From Acinetobacter sp. UBA801 (GTDB lineage: Bacteria; Pseudomonadota; Gammaproteobacteria; Pseudomonadales; Moraxellaceae), in assembly GCA_002296655.1 (NCBI GenBank), contig DBIN01000030.1:1-35923 (forward strand): a DNA stretch of 35,923 nucleotides, in the 5' to 3' direction. How positions within the stretch are numbered: position 1 is the first letter of the stretch; every line of letters begins with the position of its first letter. The notes under the pieces are model-generated. The model had not been told where the DNA came from, did no database searches, and saw only the letters and a program-made list of their open reading frames with translations. A program made the position numbers and the translations under genes. Below, in pieces: positions 27,470 through 35,824 of this stretch.

Positions 27470-27835
27470 TTAAGGTTCAATTTTCACCGCTTCAAGTAAA
27501 TCAAAAATCACAGTTGTGACATCTTGGCTTAATTCTTTGTTATTAAAAATTTCATAAGCTGAAATGGTGATGTCGGTATCACTTGGCAGCAAACGCTGTT
27601 CTTCTTCAATCAGGTGTTCAATTGGTAATAAGGTCTGTCTAACCTCAAGATGCAAAATATCTTTGTATTCAATATTTTCATCTTCAAGTTCAATTACTTG
27701 CTCATTCAAATACGGCAATAAAATAGAGTGGAGACAAGGTTGAAGCTCAACAATATCAAAAATTTCGATATCACGGCTTTGTTCAATCGTGCTGATGTGG
27801 TCATTTACTTCAATCAGGATATGGTAGTAACTCAC
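27470..27835 (-). CDS. Acidic conserved hypothetical protein
   Basis: I do not recognise the family. I start at GTG 27835 because GGAG lies six bases upstream, giving a 121-residue protein beginning MSYYHILIEVNDHISTIEQS; a GTG at 27877 would give 135 residues. The product is strongly acidic (runs such as VIELEDENIEYKDIL and LIEEEQRLLPSDTD), without signal peptide, membrane helix or cysteine motif, so a soluble cytoplasmic protein is likely. The alternating hydrophobic pattern suggests mixed alpha/beta structure. It is on its own, convergent with the transglycosylase and 152 bases from the protease-like gene on the same strand. Confidence 0.7.
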   Translation of the reverse strand: MSYYHILIEVNDHISTIEQSRDIEIFDIVELQPCLHSILLPYLNEQVIELEDENIEYKDILHLEVRQTLLPIEHLIEEEQRLLPSDTDITISAYEIFNNKELSQDVTTVIFDLLEAVKIEP

Positions 27836-27987
27836 ATGAATCTCCACAGATCGTTCAGGGTTATACAGAGCCTTCACAATAACATGAAATGAGTAAATTT
27901 GCTGCCTTTGCGCGTGTAAGGGATATGCAACTATCGTACAGGGTGAGGGGAGTTTTGTGTTTTAGTCACTTCAGTTTGTCAAATTGC

Positions 27988-28914
27988 TTAATGCCGTGCA
28001 TGGAGTAAATCGAGATCCGCAGGGCGCAGTTGGAAATTCTGTAACTGTTGATCTTTTAGCATTGGATACATTAAGGCATAAGGGTCATTATGGTGTGCTA
28101 AACCCAAAGCATGCCCGAATTCATGCGCCAAAGTTAAGCGTAAATCATCTTTAGATTGAAACTCATAAATCCGAATAGCCTGACCATCAAAGCTACCTTT
28201 ATCAAATAAACGTGGCTGAAAACGTGCATTAAATTGCTGGATGGATACATCAATGTCTTGATTGAGTTGATTGAGCGCATCGACTTGTTGGTTGAGCTGG
28301 TGAATGTGTTGATTAAATTGCGCTATTTCGTGTTCTAAACTCCACAGGTGTTGCTGGATTTCTTGTTTTTTGGCTGCAAAAACTTCCCGTTGCGAGGGAT
28401 GCAGCCCACCACTTTGGTTAATCTGCTGTACTTGTTGATTGTATTGTTCAAGTTGTTGTTCAAATAGCAATTTTTTTGCATCTAGTTGTTGATTTTTATC
28501 TTCAATTTCTTGTTTGAGTGCTTGAATGTTTTGGTTTTGATTGTTCCAGTGTTGTTGGCGTTGTTGAATGGCTGTAAGTTGTTGCTGACGTTGATTGGAT
28601 TCATCTTGACGTTGATCATAAATTAAGTGAATGGTGAGCTTGGCATTTGGATCATATACAAAATAATCCTGTCCCGTCCCTTGTGTCCAGATTTGGGTAG
28701 CTTCCTGACTCAGTTGTAGTACATCGGCATGGCTTAAGCCAAAACGCGGATCGACTTCTCCAATACGATAACGTAAGCGATTGTCTAAAGGGTGTTGCAA
28801 ACGATCCAGTGCAGTATTGTGCCGTGTATGCGGATGCTGAATATTTTGATAAATCATCAAGATAGAAAATAGTATGATTGCACCCAACAGAAACAAACGC
28901 ATTGCTAGCGACAT
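27988..28914 (-). CDS. Membrane-anchored matrixin-like metalloprotease with long coiled coil
   Basis: A zinc metzincin: HEFGHALGLAHH (about residue 263 onward) gives the HExxHxxGxxH zinc site and ALMYPM is the Met-turn. Near the N terminus LFLLGAIILFSILMIYQN is a single membrane anchor, so the body lies in the periplasm. A first half of the catalytic domain (RIGEVDPRFGLSHADVLQLS to TIHLIYDQ) is followed by a glutamine-rich coiled coil of about 130 residues before the zinc helix, which is not typical of short bacterial matrixins. The start is uncertain: ATG 28914 (308 residues) or ATG 28902; the frame is open to a TTG at 28962. Substrate unknown. The signature makes the protease call firm, the biological role not. 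Confidence 0.82.
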   Translation of the reverse strand: MSLAMRLFLLGAIILFSILMIYQNIQHPHTRHNTALDRLQHPLDNRLRYRIGEVDPRFGLSHADVLQLSQEATQIWTQGTGQDYFVYDPNAKLTIHLIYDQRQDESNQRQQQLTAIQQRQQHWNNQNQNIQALKQEIEDKNQQLDAKKLLFEQQLEQYNQQVQQINQSGGLHPSQREVFAAKKQEIQQHLWSLEHEIAQFNQHIHQLNQQVDALNQLNQDIDVSIQQFNARFQPRLFDKGSFDGQAIRIYEFQSKDDLRLTLAHEFGHALGLAHHNDPYALMYPMLKDQQLQNFQLRPADLDLLHARH

Positions 28915-29060
28915 CCTCTTTTGGATTAACTGTAGCTGAAAATAGGGCAGTAACTCAATCAATTTGCGGTTGGCGCATTATTTTATCTGCTGTATTTGGT
29001 TGAGTTTGCAATTGTATGTTCTCTTTAATTTAAATCTTAAAGTGAGTGTAACGAGCACTG

Positions 29061-29099
29061 AAAAGAAAAACCGCGCTGCAATTGCTTGCAGCGCGGTTT
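29061..29099 (-). terminator. Terminator of dnaK
   Basis: AAACCGCGCTGCAA (29068-29081), loop TTGC, TTGCAGCGCGGTTT (29086-29099): perfect 14-bp GC-rich stem followed on the minus strand by TTTTTCTTTT. It lies 23 bases past the dnaK stop. Confidence 0.95.
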
Positions 29100-29122
29100 C
29101 TGATGTGCGTTAAAGCGACAAA

Positions 29123-31060
29123 TTATTTTTTGTCATCTTTGACTTCGGTGAATTCAGCATCTACAACGCCATCATCGGCTTTTTGCTGACCTGCGTCACC
29201 GCCAAAGGCATTCGGATCAAAACCTTGTGCACCGCCTTGACCTTGTGCAGCTTCATACGCACGTTGCGTAATTGGCATGATGATGTTTTGCAATGCTTCA
29301 GTTTTCGCTTTGATTGCATCTACATCATTTTCTTTGGTTGTCGCTTCAAGCTCAGTGACTGCAGTTTCAATCGCAGTTTTCTCATCAGCAGTCACTTGTT
29401 CACCAAGATCTTTGACTGCTTTTTGAGCAGAAGAAACTAAAGCATCCGCTTCGTTACGTGCTTTTGCAAGTTCTTCAAACTTACGGTCTTCTTCAGCATT
29501 CGCTTCAGCATCTTTAATCATCGCTTCAATTTCAGCATCACTCAAACCAGAGTTTGCTTTAATTTGAATTGATTGTTCTTTGCCTGTGCTCTTGTCTTTT
29601 GCAGATACTTTCAAGATACCGTCAGCGTTAATGTCGAACGAAACTTCAATTTGTGGCACACCGCGTGGCGCAGGCGGGATGTCACCTAATTGGAAGTTAC
29701 CCAACAATTTGTTTTGTTGAGCCATTTTACGCTCACCTTGGTAAACTGAAATGTCTACCGCAGGTTGGTTGTCTGCCGCAGTTGAGAACACTTGAGATTT
29801 CTTCGCAGGAATCGTGGTGTTTTTCTCAATGATTGGCGTCAACACACCGCCCATGGTTTCAATACCAAGCGTTAATGGCGTTACGTCTAAAAGCAATACG
29901 TCAGTTTTGTCACCAGACAATACCGCACCCTGAATTGCTGCACCAATTGCTACAGCTTCGTCTGGGTTTACGTCTTTACGTGGCTCTTTACCAAAGAATT
30001 CTTGTACTTTTTGTTGTACAAGTGGCATACGTGATTGACCACCTACCAAAATTACGTCAGAGATGTCAGAAGTCGAAAGTCCCGCATCTTGTAGGGCAAC
30101 TTTACATGGCTCAATGGTACGAGCGACTAAATCAGCAACCAAACCTTCAAGCTTCGCGCGAGTCACGTTCATTACCAAGTGTTTCGGACCTGTTGCGTCT
30201 GCAGTGATATATGGCAAGTTGATTTCGGTCGAATTTGAAGATGAAAGCTCAATTTTTGCTTTCTCAGCCGCTTCTTTCAGACGTTGTAATGCCAATGGAT
30301 CTTGTTTCAAGTTGAAGTTTTGCTCTTTTTTGAACTCTTCAACTAAGTATTCGATCAAGGCATTGTCAAAGTCTTCACCACCAAGGAAGGTGTCACCATT
30401 GGTTGATAACACTTCAATTTGTTGGTCGCCATCAAGGTCTGCGATTTCAATGATGGATACGTCAAAAGTACCACCACCTAAGTCGTAAACTGCAACTTTA
30501 CGGTCGCCTTCTTTTTTGTCCATACCGAACGCAAGTGCCGCAGCAGTTGGTTCGTTAATGATACGTTTAACGTCTAAGCCAGCGATTTTACCCGCATCTT
30601 TGGTTGCTTGACGCTGTGCATCGTTAAAGTAAGCAGGAACAGTAATAACTGCTTCTGTTACTGTTTCACCTAAATAATCTTCTGCAGTTTTTTTCATCTT
30701 TTTCAAGATTTCAGCAGAGATTTGTTGAGGAGCTAATTTTTTATCGTTTACTTCAACCCAAGCATCACCATTGTCAGCTTTGATGATTTTGTAAGGCACA
30801 AGACCGATATCTTTTTGTACCGCTTGGTCTTCATAACGACGACCGATTAAACGCTTAATCGCGAATAATGTATTTTTCGGGTTAGTTACAGCCTGACGCT
30901 TTGCAGATTGACCTACAAGAATTTCACCATCTTTATAAGCAATAATAGATGGCGTTGTACGTGCACCTTCTGCGTTTTCAATTACTTTAACTTTGTCGCC
31001 TTCAAGTACCGCTACACATGAGTTAGTTGTACCTAAGTCAATTCCAATAATTTTAGCCAT
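29123..31060 (-). CDS. dnaK: Chaperone DnaK (Hsp70)
   Basis: ATP-driven chaperone that binds exposed hydrophobic peptides with DnaJ and GrpE. The 645-residue protein has the complete actin-like ATPase domain ([70 protein letters not shown]), the conserved linker [13 protein letters not shown], the substrate-binding beta domain and a helical lid. The tail ends [13 protein letters not shown] after a glycine-rich stretch, the normal variable end. It follows grpE by 120 bases on the same strand. No dnaJ follows it; the terminator at 29061-29099 closes the unit, so dnaJ must be elsewhere. Confidence 0.98.
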   Translation of the reverse strand: MAKIIGIDLGTTNSCVAVLEGDKVKVIENAEGARTTPSIIAYKDGEILVGQSAKRQAVTNPKNTLFAIKRLIGRRYEDQAVQKDIGLVPYKIIKADNGDAWVEVNDKKLAPQQISAEILKKMKKTAEDYLGETVTEAVITVPAYFNDAQRQATKDAGKIAGLDVKRIINEPTAAALAFGMDKKEGDRKVAVYDLGGGTFDVSIIEIADLDGDQQIEVLSTNGDTFLGGEDFDNALIEYLVEEFKKEQNFNLKQDPLALQRLKEAAEKAKIELSSSNSTEINLPYITADATGPKHLVMNVTRAKLEGLVADLVARTIEPCKVALQDAGLSTSDISDVILVGGQSRMPLVQQKVQEFFGKEPRKDVNPDEAVAIGAAIQGAVLSGDKTDVLLLDVTPLTLGIETMGGVLTPIIEKNTTIPAKKSQVFSTAADNQPAVDISVYQGERKMAQQNKLLGNFQLGDIPPAPRGVPQIEVSFDINADGILKVSAKDKSTGKEQSIQIKANSGLSDAEIEAMIKDAEANAEEDRKFEELAKARNEADALVSSAQKAVKDLGEQVTADEKTAIETAVTELEATTKENDVDAIKAKTEALQNIIMPITQRAYEAAQGQGGAQGFDPNAFGGDAGQQKADDGVVDAEFTEVKDDKK

Positions 31061-31180
31061 TTGGATGTTTCCTCAAAAATTCTTTTGTAATGTTTTCACT
31101 TGTTATTCGATATGAGAGCCAATCAAAATTTTTCAAGTTGTTTAGATGAAATTTTTTTTCAACTCTCAATTTTATATGGC

Positions 31181-31720
31181 TTAAGCGCCAACCATCACCA
31201 TTGCAGGGCGGAGTAAGCGACCATGTATGGTGTAGCCTTTTTGTAATACGTTGCCAATTTCGTTGGCTTTTGCATTTGGATCAATCCCTACGGCTTGATG
31301 CAGGTCTGCATTGAAACCATTGGCTGTATCAATCACCACTACACCAAACTTTTCTAAAGTGGTCAGTAGTGATTTCAATGTGAGTTCCACACCTTCAGAC
31401 AAGGCCGTTTTTTCATCACCATTGGCGGCAATGGCACGTTCAAGGTTGTCTACTGAATCTAACAATTCTTTCGCAAACTTTTCTAAAGCAAACTTTTTAG
31501 CGGTATCTGCTTCGCGTTCTAAACGCTCTTTGGTTTTTTCAGCTTCGTAAACTGCATTGGCAGTACGTGCTTTTTCCAATTTTAGATTTTCTTCAAGTTT
31601 GCTCAGTTGTTCTTGTAAAGACTCAACGGAAACTTCTGCTTGCTCAGTATCTTGCGCTGTTTGTTGTTCCGTTTGCGCTTGCTCAAGGTCTTGAGTTTGT
31701 TCGTTCTGCTCAGTTGCCAT
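31181..31720 (-). CDS. grpE: Nucleotide exchange factor GrpE
   Basis: Homodimeric exchange factor that releases ADP from DnaK. I start at ATG 31720 ([10 protein letters not shown]), which has GGAG seven bases upstream, giving 179 residues; the frame is open 11 codons further ([11 protein letters not shown]), but that would cover the ribosome-binding site. The order is a Glu/Gln-rich N-terminal tail, the long dimer coiled coil ([20 protein letters not shown]), and the C-terminal beta-wing with the GrpE signature ([38 protein letters not shown]). It is expressed from the sigma-32 promoter at 31836-31864 and co-transcribed with dnaK. Confidence 0.96.
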   Translation of the reverse strand: MATEQNEQTQDLEQAQTEQQTAQDTEQAEVSVESLQEQLSKLEENLKLEKARTANAVYEAEKTKERLEREADTAKKFALEKFAKELLDSVDNLERAIAANGDEKTALSEGVELTLKSLLTTLEKFGVVVIDTANGFNADLHQAVGIDPNAKANEIGNVLQKGYTIHGRLLRPAMVMVGA

Positions 31721-31835
31721 TGATTTACTCCGTTTAAATGGGTTTTTAAACATGTACAGTCCTTTGGCGTCAGTGCTAATGCAAACTGCGTTATTGCTGA
31801 ACTGCCATGGTTCGAGAAGTTCGTAATTAGTTAAG

Positions 31836-31864
31836 AAATCGGGGCAGGGTAGATAAAATTCAAG
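31836..31864 (-). promoter_or_regulatory. Sigma-32 heat-shock promoter of grpE-dnaK
   Basis: On the minus strand CTTGAA (31859-31864), a 14-base spacer and CCCCGATTT (31836-31844) match the sigma-32 (RpoH) consensus CTTGAA-N(13-15)-CCCCATNT closely. The predicted start near 31829 leaves a leader of about 110 bases before grpE. Confidence 0.88.
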
Positions 31865-32126
31865 CGTCTTTGCAGATTAATTTTAATTTGCTTTTTACTT
31901 TAACTAAAAATAACAATTTTGCTGCACTTTAATGTTGCAAGTGAAGGCTAGTTTAAAGCAAAAAGATGCGGCATTTTGGTGCTAAAAAATGAATTTAAAG
32001 CCTAAAAAGCATTTGATTTATATGGGAATTGACCTGTAGCTCAGGATTTTTATTTTAGCTTTCATTGAATAGCCGTGCTAAGGACGTGTTAAGTAAGAGC
32101 TAAACAAATTATTTTAGAGTTATTTT

Positions 32127-32250
32127 TTTACAATAATTTATACGCTGCTTATTCTTTGTGCATAGATGCTATATTGCTGTAGTTTCTAGTGTATTGTTAA
32201 AAGTGTTTTCTGGCTTATCCAAGCTCTAGATAAGCCTTTTTTTACTTCAT
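32127..32250 (+). ncRNA. Candidate small RNA with promoter and terminator
   Basis: Within the 552-base gap between grpE and the lipoprotein gene, TTTACA (32127-32132), 17 bases and TATTCT (32150-32155) form a plausible plus-strand promoter with a start near 32162. About 50 bases later GGCTTATC (32212-32219) and GATAAGCC (32229-32236) form an 8-bp stem followed by seven T (32237-32243), a terminator that works only on the plus strand. No plus-strand protein gene precedes it, so an ~80-nt non-coding RNA is the simplest explanation. It could instead be the 3' end of an unseen longer transcript. The rest of the gap, apart from the grpE promoter, shows nothing I can name. Confidence 0.45.
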
Positions 32251-32272
32251 TTGTTTAGCATAGCTGCAAGAC

Positions 32273-32719
32273 TTAATCACGATCCCGTCTTTGTTCACGG
32301 TCTTTACGATTTTCCTGCCAGCGTTTACGTGCTTCCTCACGTTTTTTACGTTCAGCTTCAACTTGCTGTTTACGTTTTTGTTCAAGCTGCTTGCGCTGTT
32401 GTTCCGAAAGTCGTTTACGTTGCTCAGCTAAACGCTGGCTTTCTTGCTCGTGTTTTTGCCGTTGCAATTGCTTTTGTCGGTTTTGTTCCCATTCACGACG
32501 CTCAATTTCGCGCTTGCGACGTTCTAATTCTACCCGTTGTTGGCGCTGTTGATATTCCCAACGCTGACGATCATAGTCATAACGTCGATCATCATAATCA
32601 TGGCGACGTTCATAACGAGGATCATAGCGACCATCGTAGTAACCATCTTCAGGAAATGCGACACAGCCTACGGCTAAAAAAGCAGTAGCGCATGAGAGTA
32701 ATATCAGTTTTTTAGCCAT
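32273..32719 (-). CDS. Arg/Gln-rich coiled-coil lipoprotein
   Basis: A 148-residue predicted lipoprotein. The start at ATG 32719 is fixed by GGAGG six bases upstream; the signal MAKKLILLSCATAFLAVGC ends in the lipobox LAVGC. Then comes a tyrosine/aspartate/arginine section (YYDGRYDPRYERRHDYDDRR) and about 100 residues of almost uninterrupted Arg, Gln, Glu and Lys heptads ending in REQRRDRD, a likely long helix or coiled coil. Low-complexity composition prevents a family assignment. The charge pattern could suit binding to peptidoglycan or lipopolysaccharide, which is only a guess. The neighbours give no hint. Confidence 0.8.
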   Translation of the reverse strand: MAKKLILLSCATAFLAVGCVAFPEDGYYDGRYDPRYERRHDYDDRRYDYDRQRWEYQQRQQRVELERRKREIERREWEQNRQKQLQRQKHEQESQRLAEQRKRLSEQQRKQLEQKRKQQVEAERKKREEARKRWQENRKDREQRRDRD

Positions 32720-32937
32720 GTTCCACCTCCTGAGCCAATCTATAAATTTGCAAGAAACATGCATAATGGTCAGCTAAACTGTCAATGACAGCGTCATAAA
32801 AGCAGGGTAGCGTATAGGTAATTTGAATGTGTATAACGATTGAAGCACTTGTATAACAAAATGGTCACTTTACTGTTGATCATGAAGAAATTATGAAGCA
32901 TTAGGTAAATCATGCAGATATATAAAAAGGAATAGGC

Positions 32938-34011
32938 ATGCAAATTTTGAATTCTTCTCTCAAAAATAAATTGCACAAAAGACAAGGTGCTGCTGCACGT
33001 GCATTAAATAAGTTACCAAGTCGAGTGCATCATACTTTGGCTCACGCCTTGGGTTATCCATATCATTATCCAGACCTTGATCCATTTATTAAATGCATGA
33101 TGGCAGCACAATTAAAGCAAGGGAAAATAGGTTTTATTGGTGCTGACCCTGTGCAGTCCAGACAAGCATTTGATCGACAAATGCAATCAATTCTGAGTAC
33201 TCCAACTGCGGTCAAAAGGGTTGAAGAAATCCGTTTAAACTTGGCCAGTGGCAATATCGCAGCGCGTTATTATCATCCTGCACCCCATAAAAAATTGCCT
33301 TTAATCGTGTTTTATCATGGTGGTGGATTTGTGGTGGGTGGTTTAGACAGCCATGATGAATTCTGCCGTTTGATGGCAGTGCACGCCAATGCGCAAGTAT
33401 TGAGTGTAGCGTATCCTCTCGCGCCTGAAGCCAGCCCACAGCAGATTATTCAAGTCTGTGAAGATGCTTTGGCATGGGCGTATCAACATCGTCGCGAAAT
33501 GAAAATTTTAAAAAATCGTATAGCGGTGGCAGGCGATAGCGCAGGCGGCAATATTGCCGCGGTGGTTGCTCAGCGTAGTGCTCATTCAGCTTATGCACCT
33601 GACGCACAATTTTTAATTTATCCAGCCTTAGATTTTAAGAGCCGACATCCTTCATTTTTTGCTTATAAAGATGGTTTAGTATTGACGGGACAAGATATTG
33701 ATTTTGTCACCCAACACTATGTCGCACAGCATCAGGTCGCTTTGGATGATCCAATCATTTCACCAACTTATGGCAAATTGAAAAAACTGCCACCTACCTT
33801 TGTGGTCACAGCAGGGCATGATGTGTTGCATGATGAAGCTGAAATTTATGCACATAAATTACGTCAGAATGCTGTCACGGTAAAATATGTAGAATATTTA
33901 GATCAAACTCATGGTTTTATTAGCATGACCTTTGTGTCGCGACGCGCTAAAAAAATCAGCATTGAAATGTGCAAAAACTTTAGAAAATTCTGGGATCGAC
34001 CACGTAGCTAA
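32938..34011 (+). CDS. Alpha/beta hydrolase, hormone-sensitive-lipase family esterase
   Basis: A 357-residue carboxylesterase of the HSL family. The oxyanion motif FYHGGGFVVGG lies near residue 126, the nucleophile in AVAGDSAGGNIAA near 200, the acid in TAGHDVLHDEAEIYA near 290-297, and the catalytic histidine in DQTHGFISM near 324. No signal peptide is seen, so it is probably cytoplasmic; short- to medium-chain acyl esters are the usual substrates. The ATG at 32938 has AAGGA about eight bases upstream. It is a single gene; what follows is a decayed gene on the other strand. Confidence 0.9.
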   Translation: MQILNSSLKNKLHKRQGAAARALNKLPSRVHHTLAHALGYPYHYPDLDPFIKCMMAAQLKQGKIGFIGADPVQSRQAFDRQMQSILSTPTAVKRVEEIRLNLASGNIAARYYHPAPHKKLPLIVFYHGGGFVVGGLDSHDEFCRLMAVHANAQVLSVAYPLAPEASPQQIIQVCEDALAWAYQHRREMKILKNRIAVAGDSAGGNIAAVVAQRSAHSAYAPDAQFLIYPALDFKSRHPSFFAYKDGLVLTGQDIDFVTQHYVAQHQVALDDPIISPTYGKLKKLPPTFVVTAGHDVLHDEAEIYAHKLRQNAVTVKYVEYLDQTHGFISMTFVSRRAKKISIEMCKNFRKFWDRPRS

Positions 34012-34034
34012 ATCTTGGATTGTCTGTTTTAAGC

Positions 34035-34050
34035 TGTTTCACGTGGAACA
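34035..34050. other. parS: parS site
   Basis: TGTTTCACGTGGAACA fits the ParB consensus TGTTNCACGTGNAACA at every defined position. It lies 24 bases past the esterase stop, about 27 kb from oriC, and is the best parS match of the three in the window. Confidence 0.88.
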
Positions 34051-34054
34051 ATGA

Positions 34055-34723
34055 AACTAGAGCAGCGATTTTTGCTTCGGTAAAAGTCAGCTCCAATTCA
34101 GGTATGTAAAAAACCGTTGATGAAGCGTGCCTGATTAAATCAGGAAAGAAACCTGGATTCTATTGCTAGGACGCGTGTTTGAACGGGATTAATATGCCGC
34201 GAAAAGAAGAATTAAATTGATAGGATTTCCTTTGCCATATTTGCTAAATTGTTATTAAAAGTGCAGTAGGGATGTAACGAGTATTCATCTGAAAGCTACG
34301 TTGCGGAAAGCATTTTTAAGTTGAATGGCGAATTGCAAGGTTGAGTGTTGTATTTTGCAACTCATCTGCCGATCTTGATATCCCAATCAAAGCTTGCAGT
34401 TCTTTCGGAATGCCCCAAAGCTGCAGTCTGTGTTACACAGAAGACTCAGATGGAACGAATATTTTTAGCAATGGTAGATAAACGACGCTACGTAAATAAA
34501 GGATGATCTAAAATCAGCAGCTCATCATCAGTACCAATAGGGTTAGCGTGTAACGTCCCTACATGACTTGAATAGGACGACCTAAAAAAAGAAGGTGCTA
34601 AGCCAAAAATAATGCCTGTTGTAAAAATTCTGGATTGAGCCAACAATCTAAAATATAGGCTTCACCTTGCAGTTGCCAAGGTGTGGGACACAGTCGGATC
34701 TGATCTGAATTATTTTTATACAT
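34055..34723 (-). pseudogene. Acetoacetate-decarboxylase-like gene, heavily decayed
   Basis: The 809-base gap after the esterase is not empty. On the minus strand from ATG 34723 (GGAAA upstream) it reads MYKNNSDQIRLCPTPWQLQG then EAYILDCWLNPEFLQQALFLA and a stop. Other frames give LHLLFLGRPIQVM, NPIGTDDELLILDHPLFT (about 34502-34555), TQTAALWGIPKELQALIGI (GIPKEL at 34399-34416), then NSSFRGILIPFKHAS and, after two stops, NPGFFPDLIRHASSTVFYIP and ELELTFTEAKIAAL near 34070. The order PWxLxGxxYIL, GxDELLxL, WGIPKEL, FxxPxLxLxFxEA is that of acetoacetate decarboxylase-family proteins. At least three frame changes and several stops show an old pseudogene. I see nothing else in the gap besides parS. 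Confidence 0.7.
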
Positions 34724-34820
34724 AAGTTTTCCAGCATGATAAAAAATAACCACTGATTTATTCACATAATCTAATTAATATAGAGCAATGCAAATACAAC
34801 ACTGATGGATTGGTCAGCAA

Positions 34821-35390
34821 ATGTTAAAACAAAGTATGTTCACCATGTCGGCAATGCTTATCAGCTTCAATACCATGGCAGCCAACACCGTGGTAGAAAT
34901 GACAACCAGTATGGGCAACATTGAAATCGAGTTGTTTAATGACAAAGCCCCAATTTCTGCAAAGAAATTTGAAAACTATGCTAAGTCAAACTTCTATAAT
35001 GGTACGATTTTCCATCGTGTCATTCCGGGCTTTATGGTGCAAGGCGGTGGTATAGATGCCAATATGCAAGAAAAGCCAACCAAAGCGACCATTCGTAATG
35101 AATCAAGTAATGGTTTGAAAAATACCCGTGGTACCTTAGCGATGGCACGTATGAATCATCCTGATTCTGCTAGCAGCCAATTTTTTATTAATGTGGTAGA
35201 TAACAATTTCTTAAATCGAAGTCCACGTAACGCAGGCTATGCGGTATTTGGACAAGTCATCAAAGGGATGGATGTTGTCGATAAGATTGTGAAAGTACCC
35301 ACTGGAAACTATGGTATGCACCAGAATGTACCGAAACAAGCGGTAAAAATACTCAGTGTGAAAGTGAAAGAGGCTGCTCCAACAAAATAA
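34821..35390 (+). CDS. ppiA: Periplasmic peptidyl-prolyl cis-trans isomerase (cyclophilin)
   Basis: A 189-residue cyclophilin that speeds proline isomerisation during folding. It has a signal peptide (MLKQSMFTMSAMLISFNTMAA) and the cyclophilin core: TSMGNIEIELFNDKAPISAK, the signature FYNGTIFHRVIPGFMVQGGG with the catalytic Arg, RGTLAMARMNHPDSASSQFF and GYAVFGQVIKGMDVVDKI. With the signal peptide it matches PpiA rather than cytoplasmic PpiB, though the core alone would fit either. It lies directly before the rRNA operon promoter. No clear terminator is seen between them. Confidence 0.92.
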   Translation: MLKQSMFTMSAMLISFNTMAANTVVEMTTSMGNIEIELFNDKAPISAKKFENYAKSNFYNGTIFHRVIPGFMVQGGGIDANMQEKPTKATIRNESSNGLKNTRGTLAMARMNHPDSASSQFFINVVDNNFLNRSPRNAGYAVFGQVIKGMDVVDKIVKVPTGNYGMHQNVPKQAVKILSVKVKEAAPTK

Positions 35391-35525
35391 GCGAATTTAG
35401 ATTACAAAAATATGAAAAACATATTTTTAATTTAAAATTATAGGGTTACTATGAGTTTTGTGTGTTTTTGAACCAAAATGGTGCGTAAAAATCCAACACT
35501 CGTGAAAACAAGTAGTTAAAAGCAC

Positions 35526-35553
35526 TTGCACGTGTAGGAAATTGCCCTATAAT
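35526..35553 (+). promoter_or_regulatory. rRNA operon P1-type promoter
   Basis: TTGCAC (35526-35531), 16-base spacer and perfect TATAAT (35548-35553), followed by a GC-rich discriminator GCACCCATCCC. The 16-base spacing and GC-rich discriminator are typical of stringently controlled rrn promoters. Confidence 0.88.
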
Positions 35554-35824
35554 GCACCCATCCCGACGCGAAACAGCCTACGAACTTAGCTCACAGGGTT
35601 AAGTTGCAGAGAAAGTTTTGCGTTATATTTTCACTGACGAAGTGAAAATAAGATCATTAAGAGATTATGAAGAACAACTTGTGTGGATTTTTACTGGTTG
35701 ATTGATCGAAATTATTTTCATTGATTGATTGGTTTAAATTACTCGAAGTTTATTTGAGCGAAATTTAAGTCAGAAAATTGATGAGCCAGATTTGGTCACT
35801 TCGAATAAAGTGACAAAATGATTT
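35554..35824 (+). other. rRNA leader with processing stems
   Basis: About 265 bases of transcribed leader. TATTTTCACT (35626-35635), loop GACGA, AGTGAAAATA (35641-35650) form a perfect 10-bp stem. GTCACTT (35795-35801) and AAGTGAC (35808-35814) form another just before 16S. These look like leader and RNase III processing structures. I could not identify a clear boxA. Confidence 0.6.
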
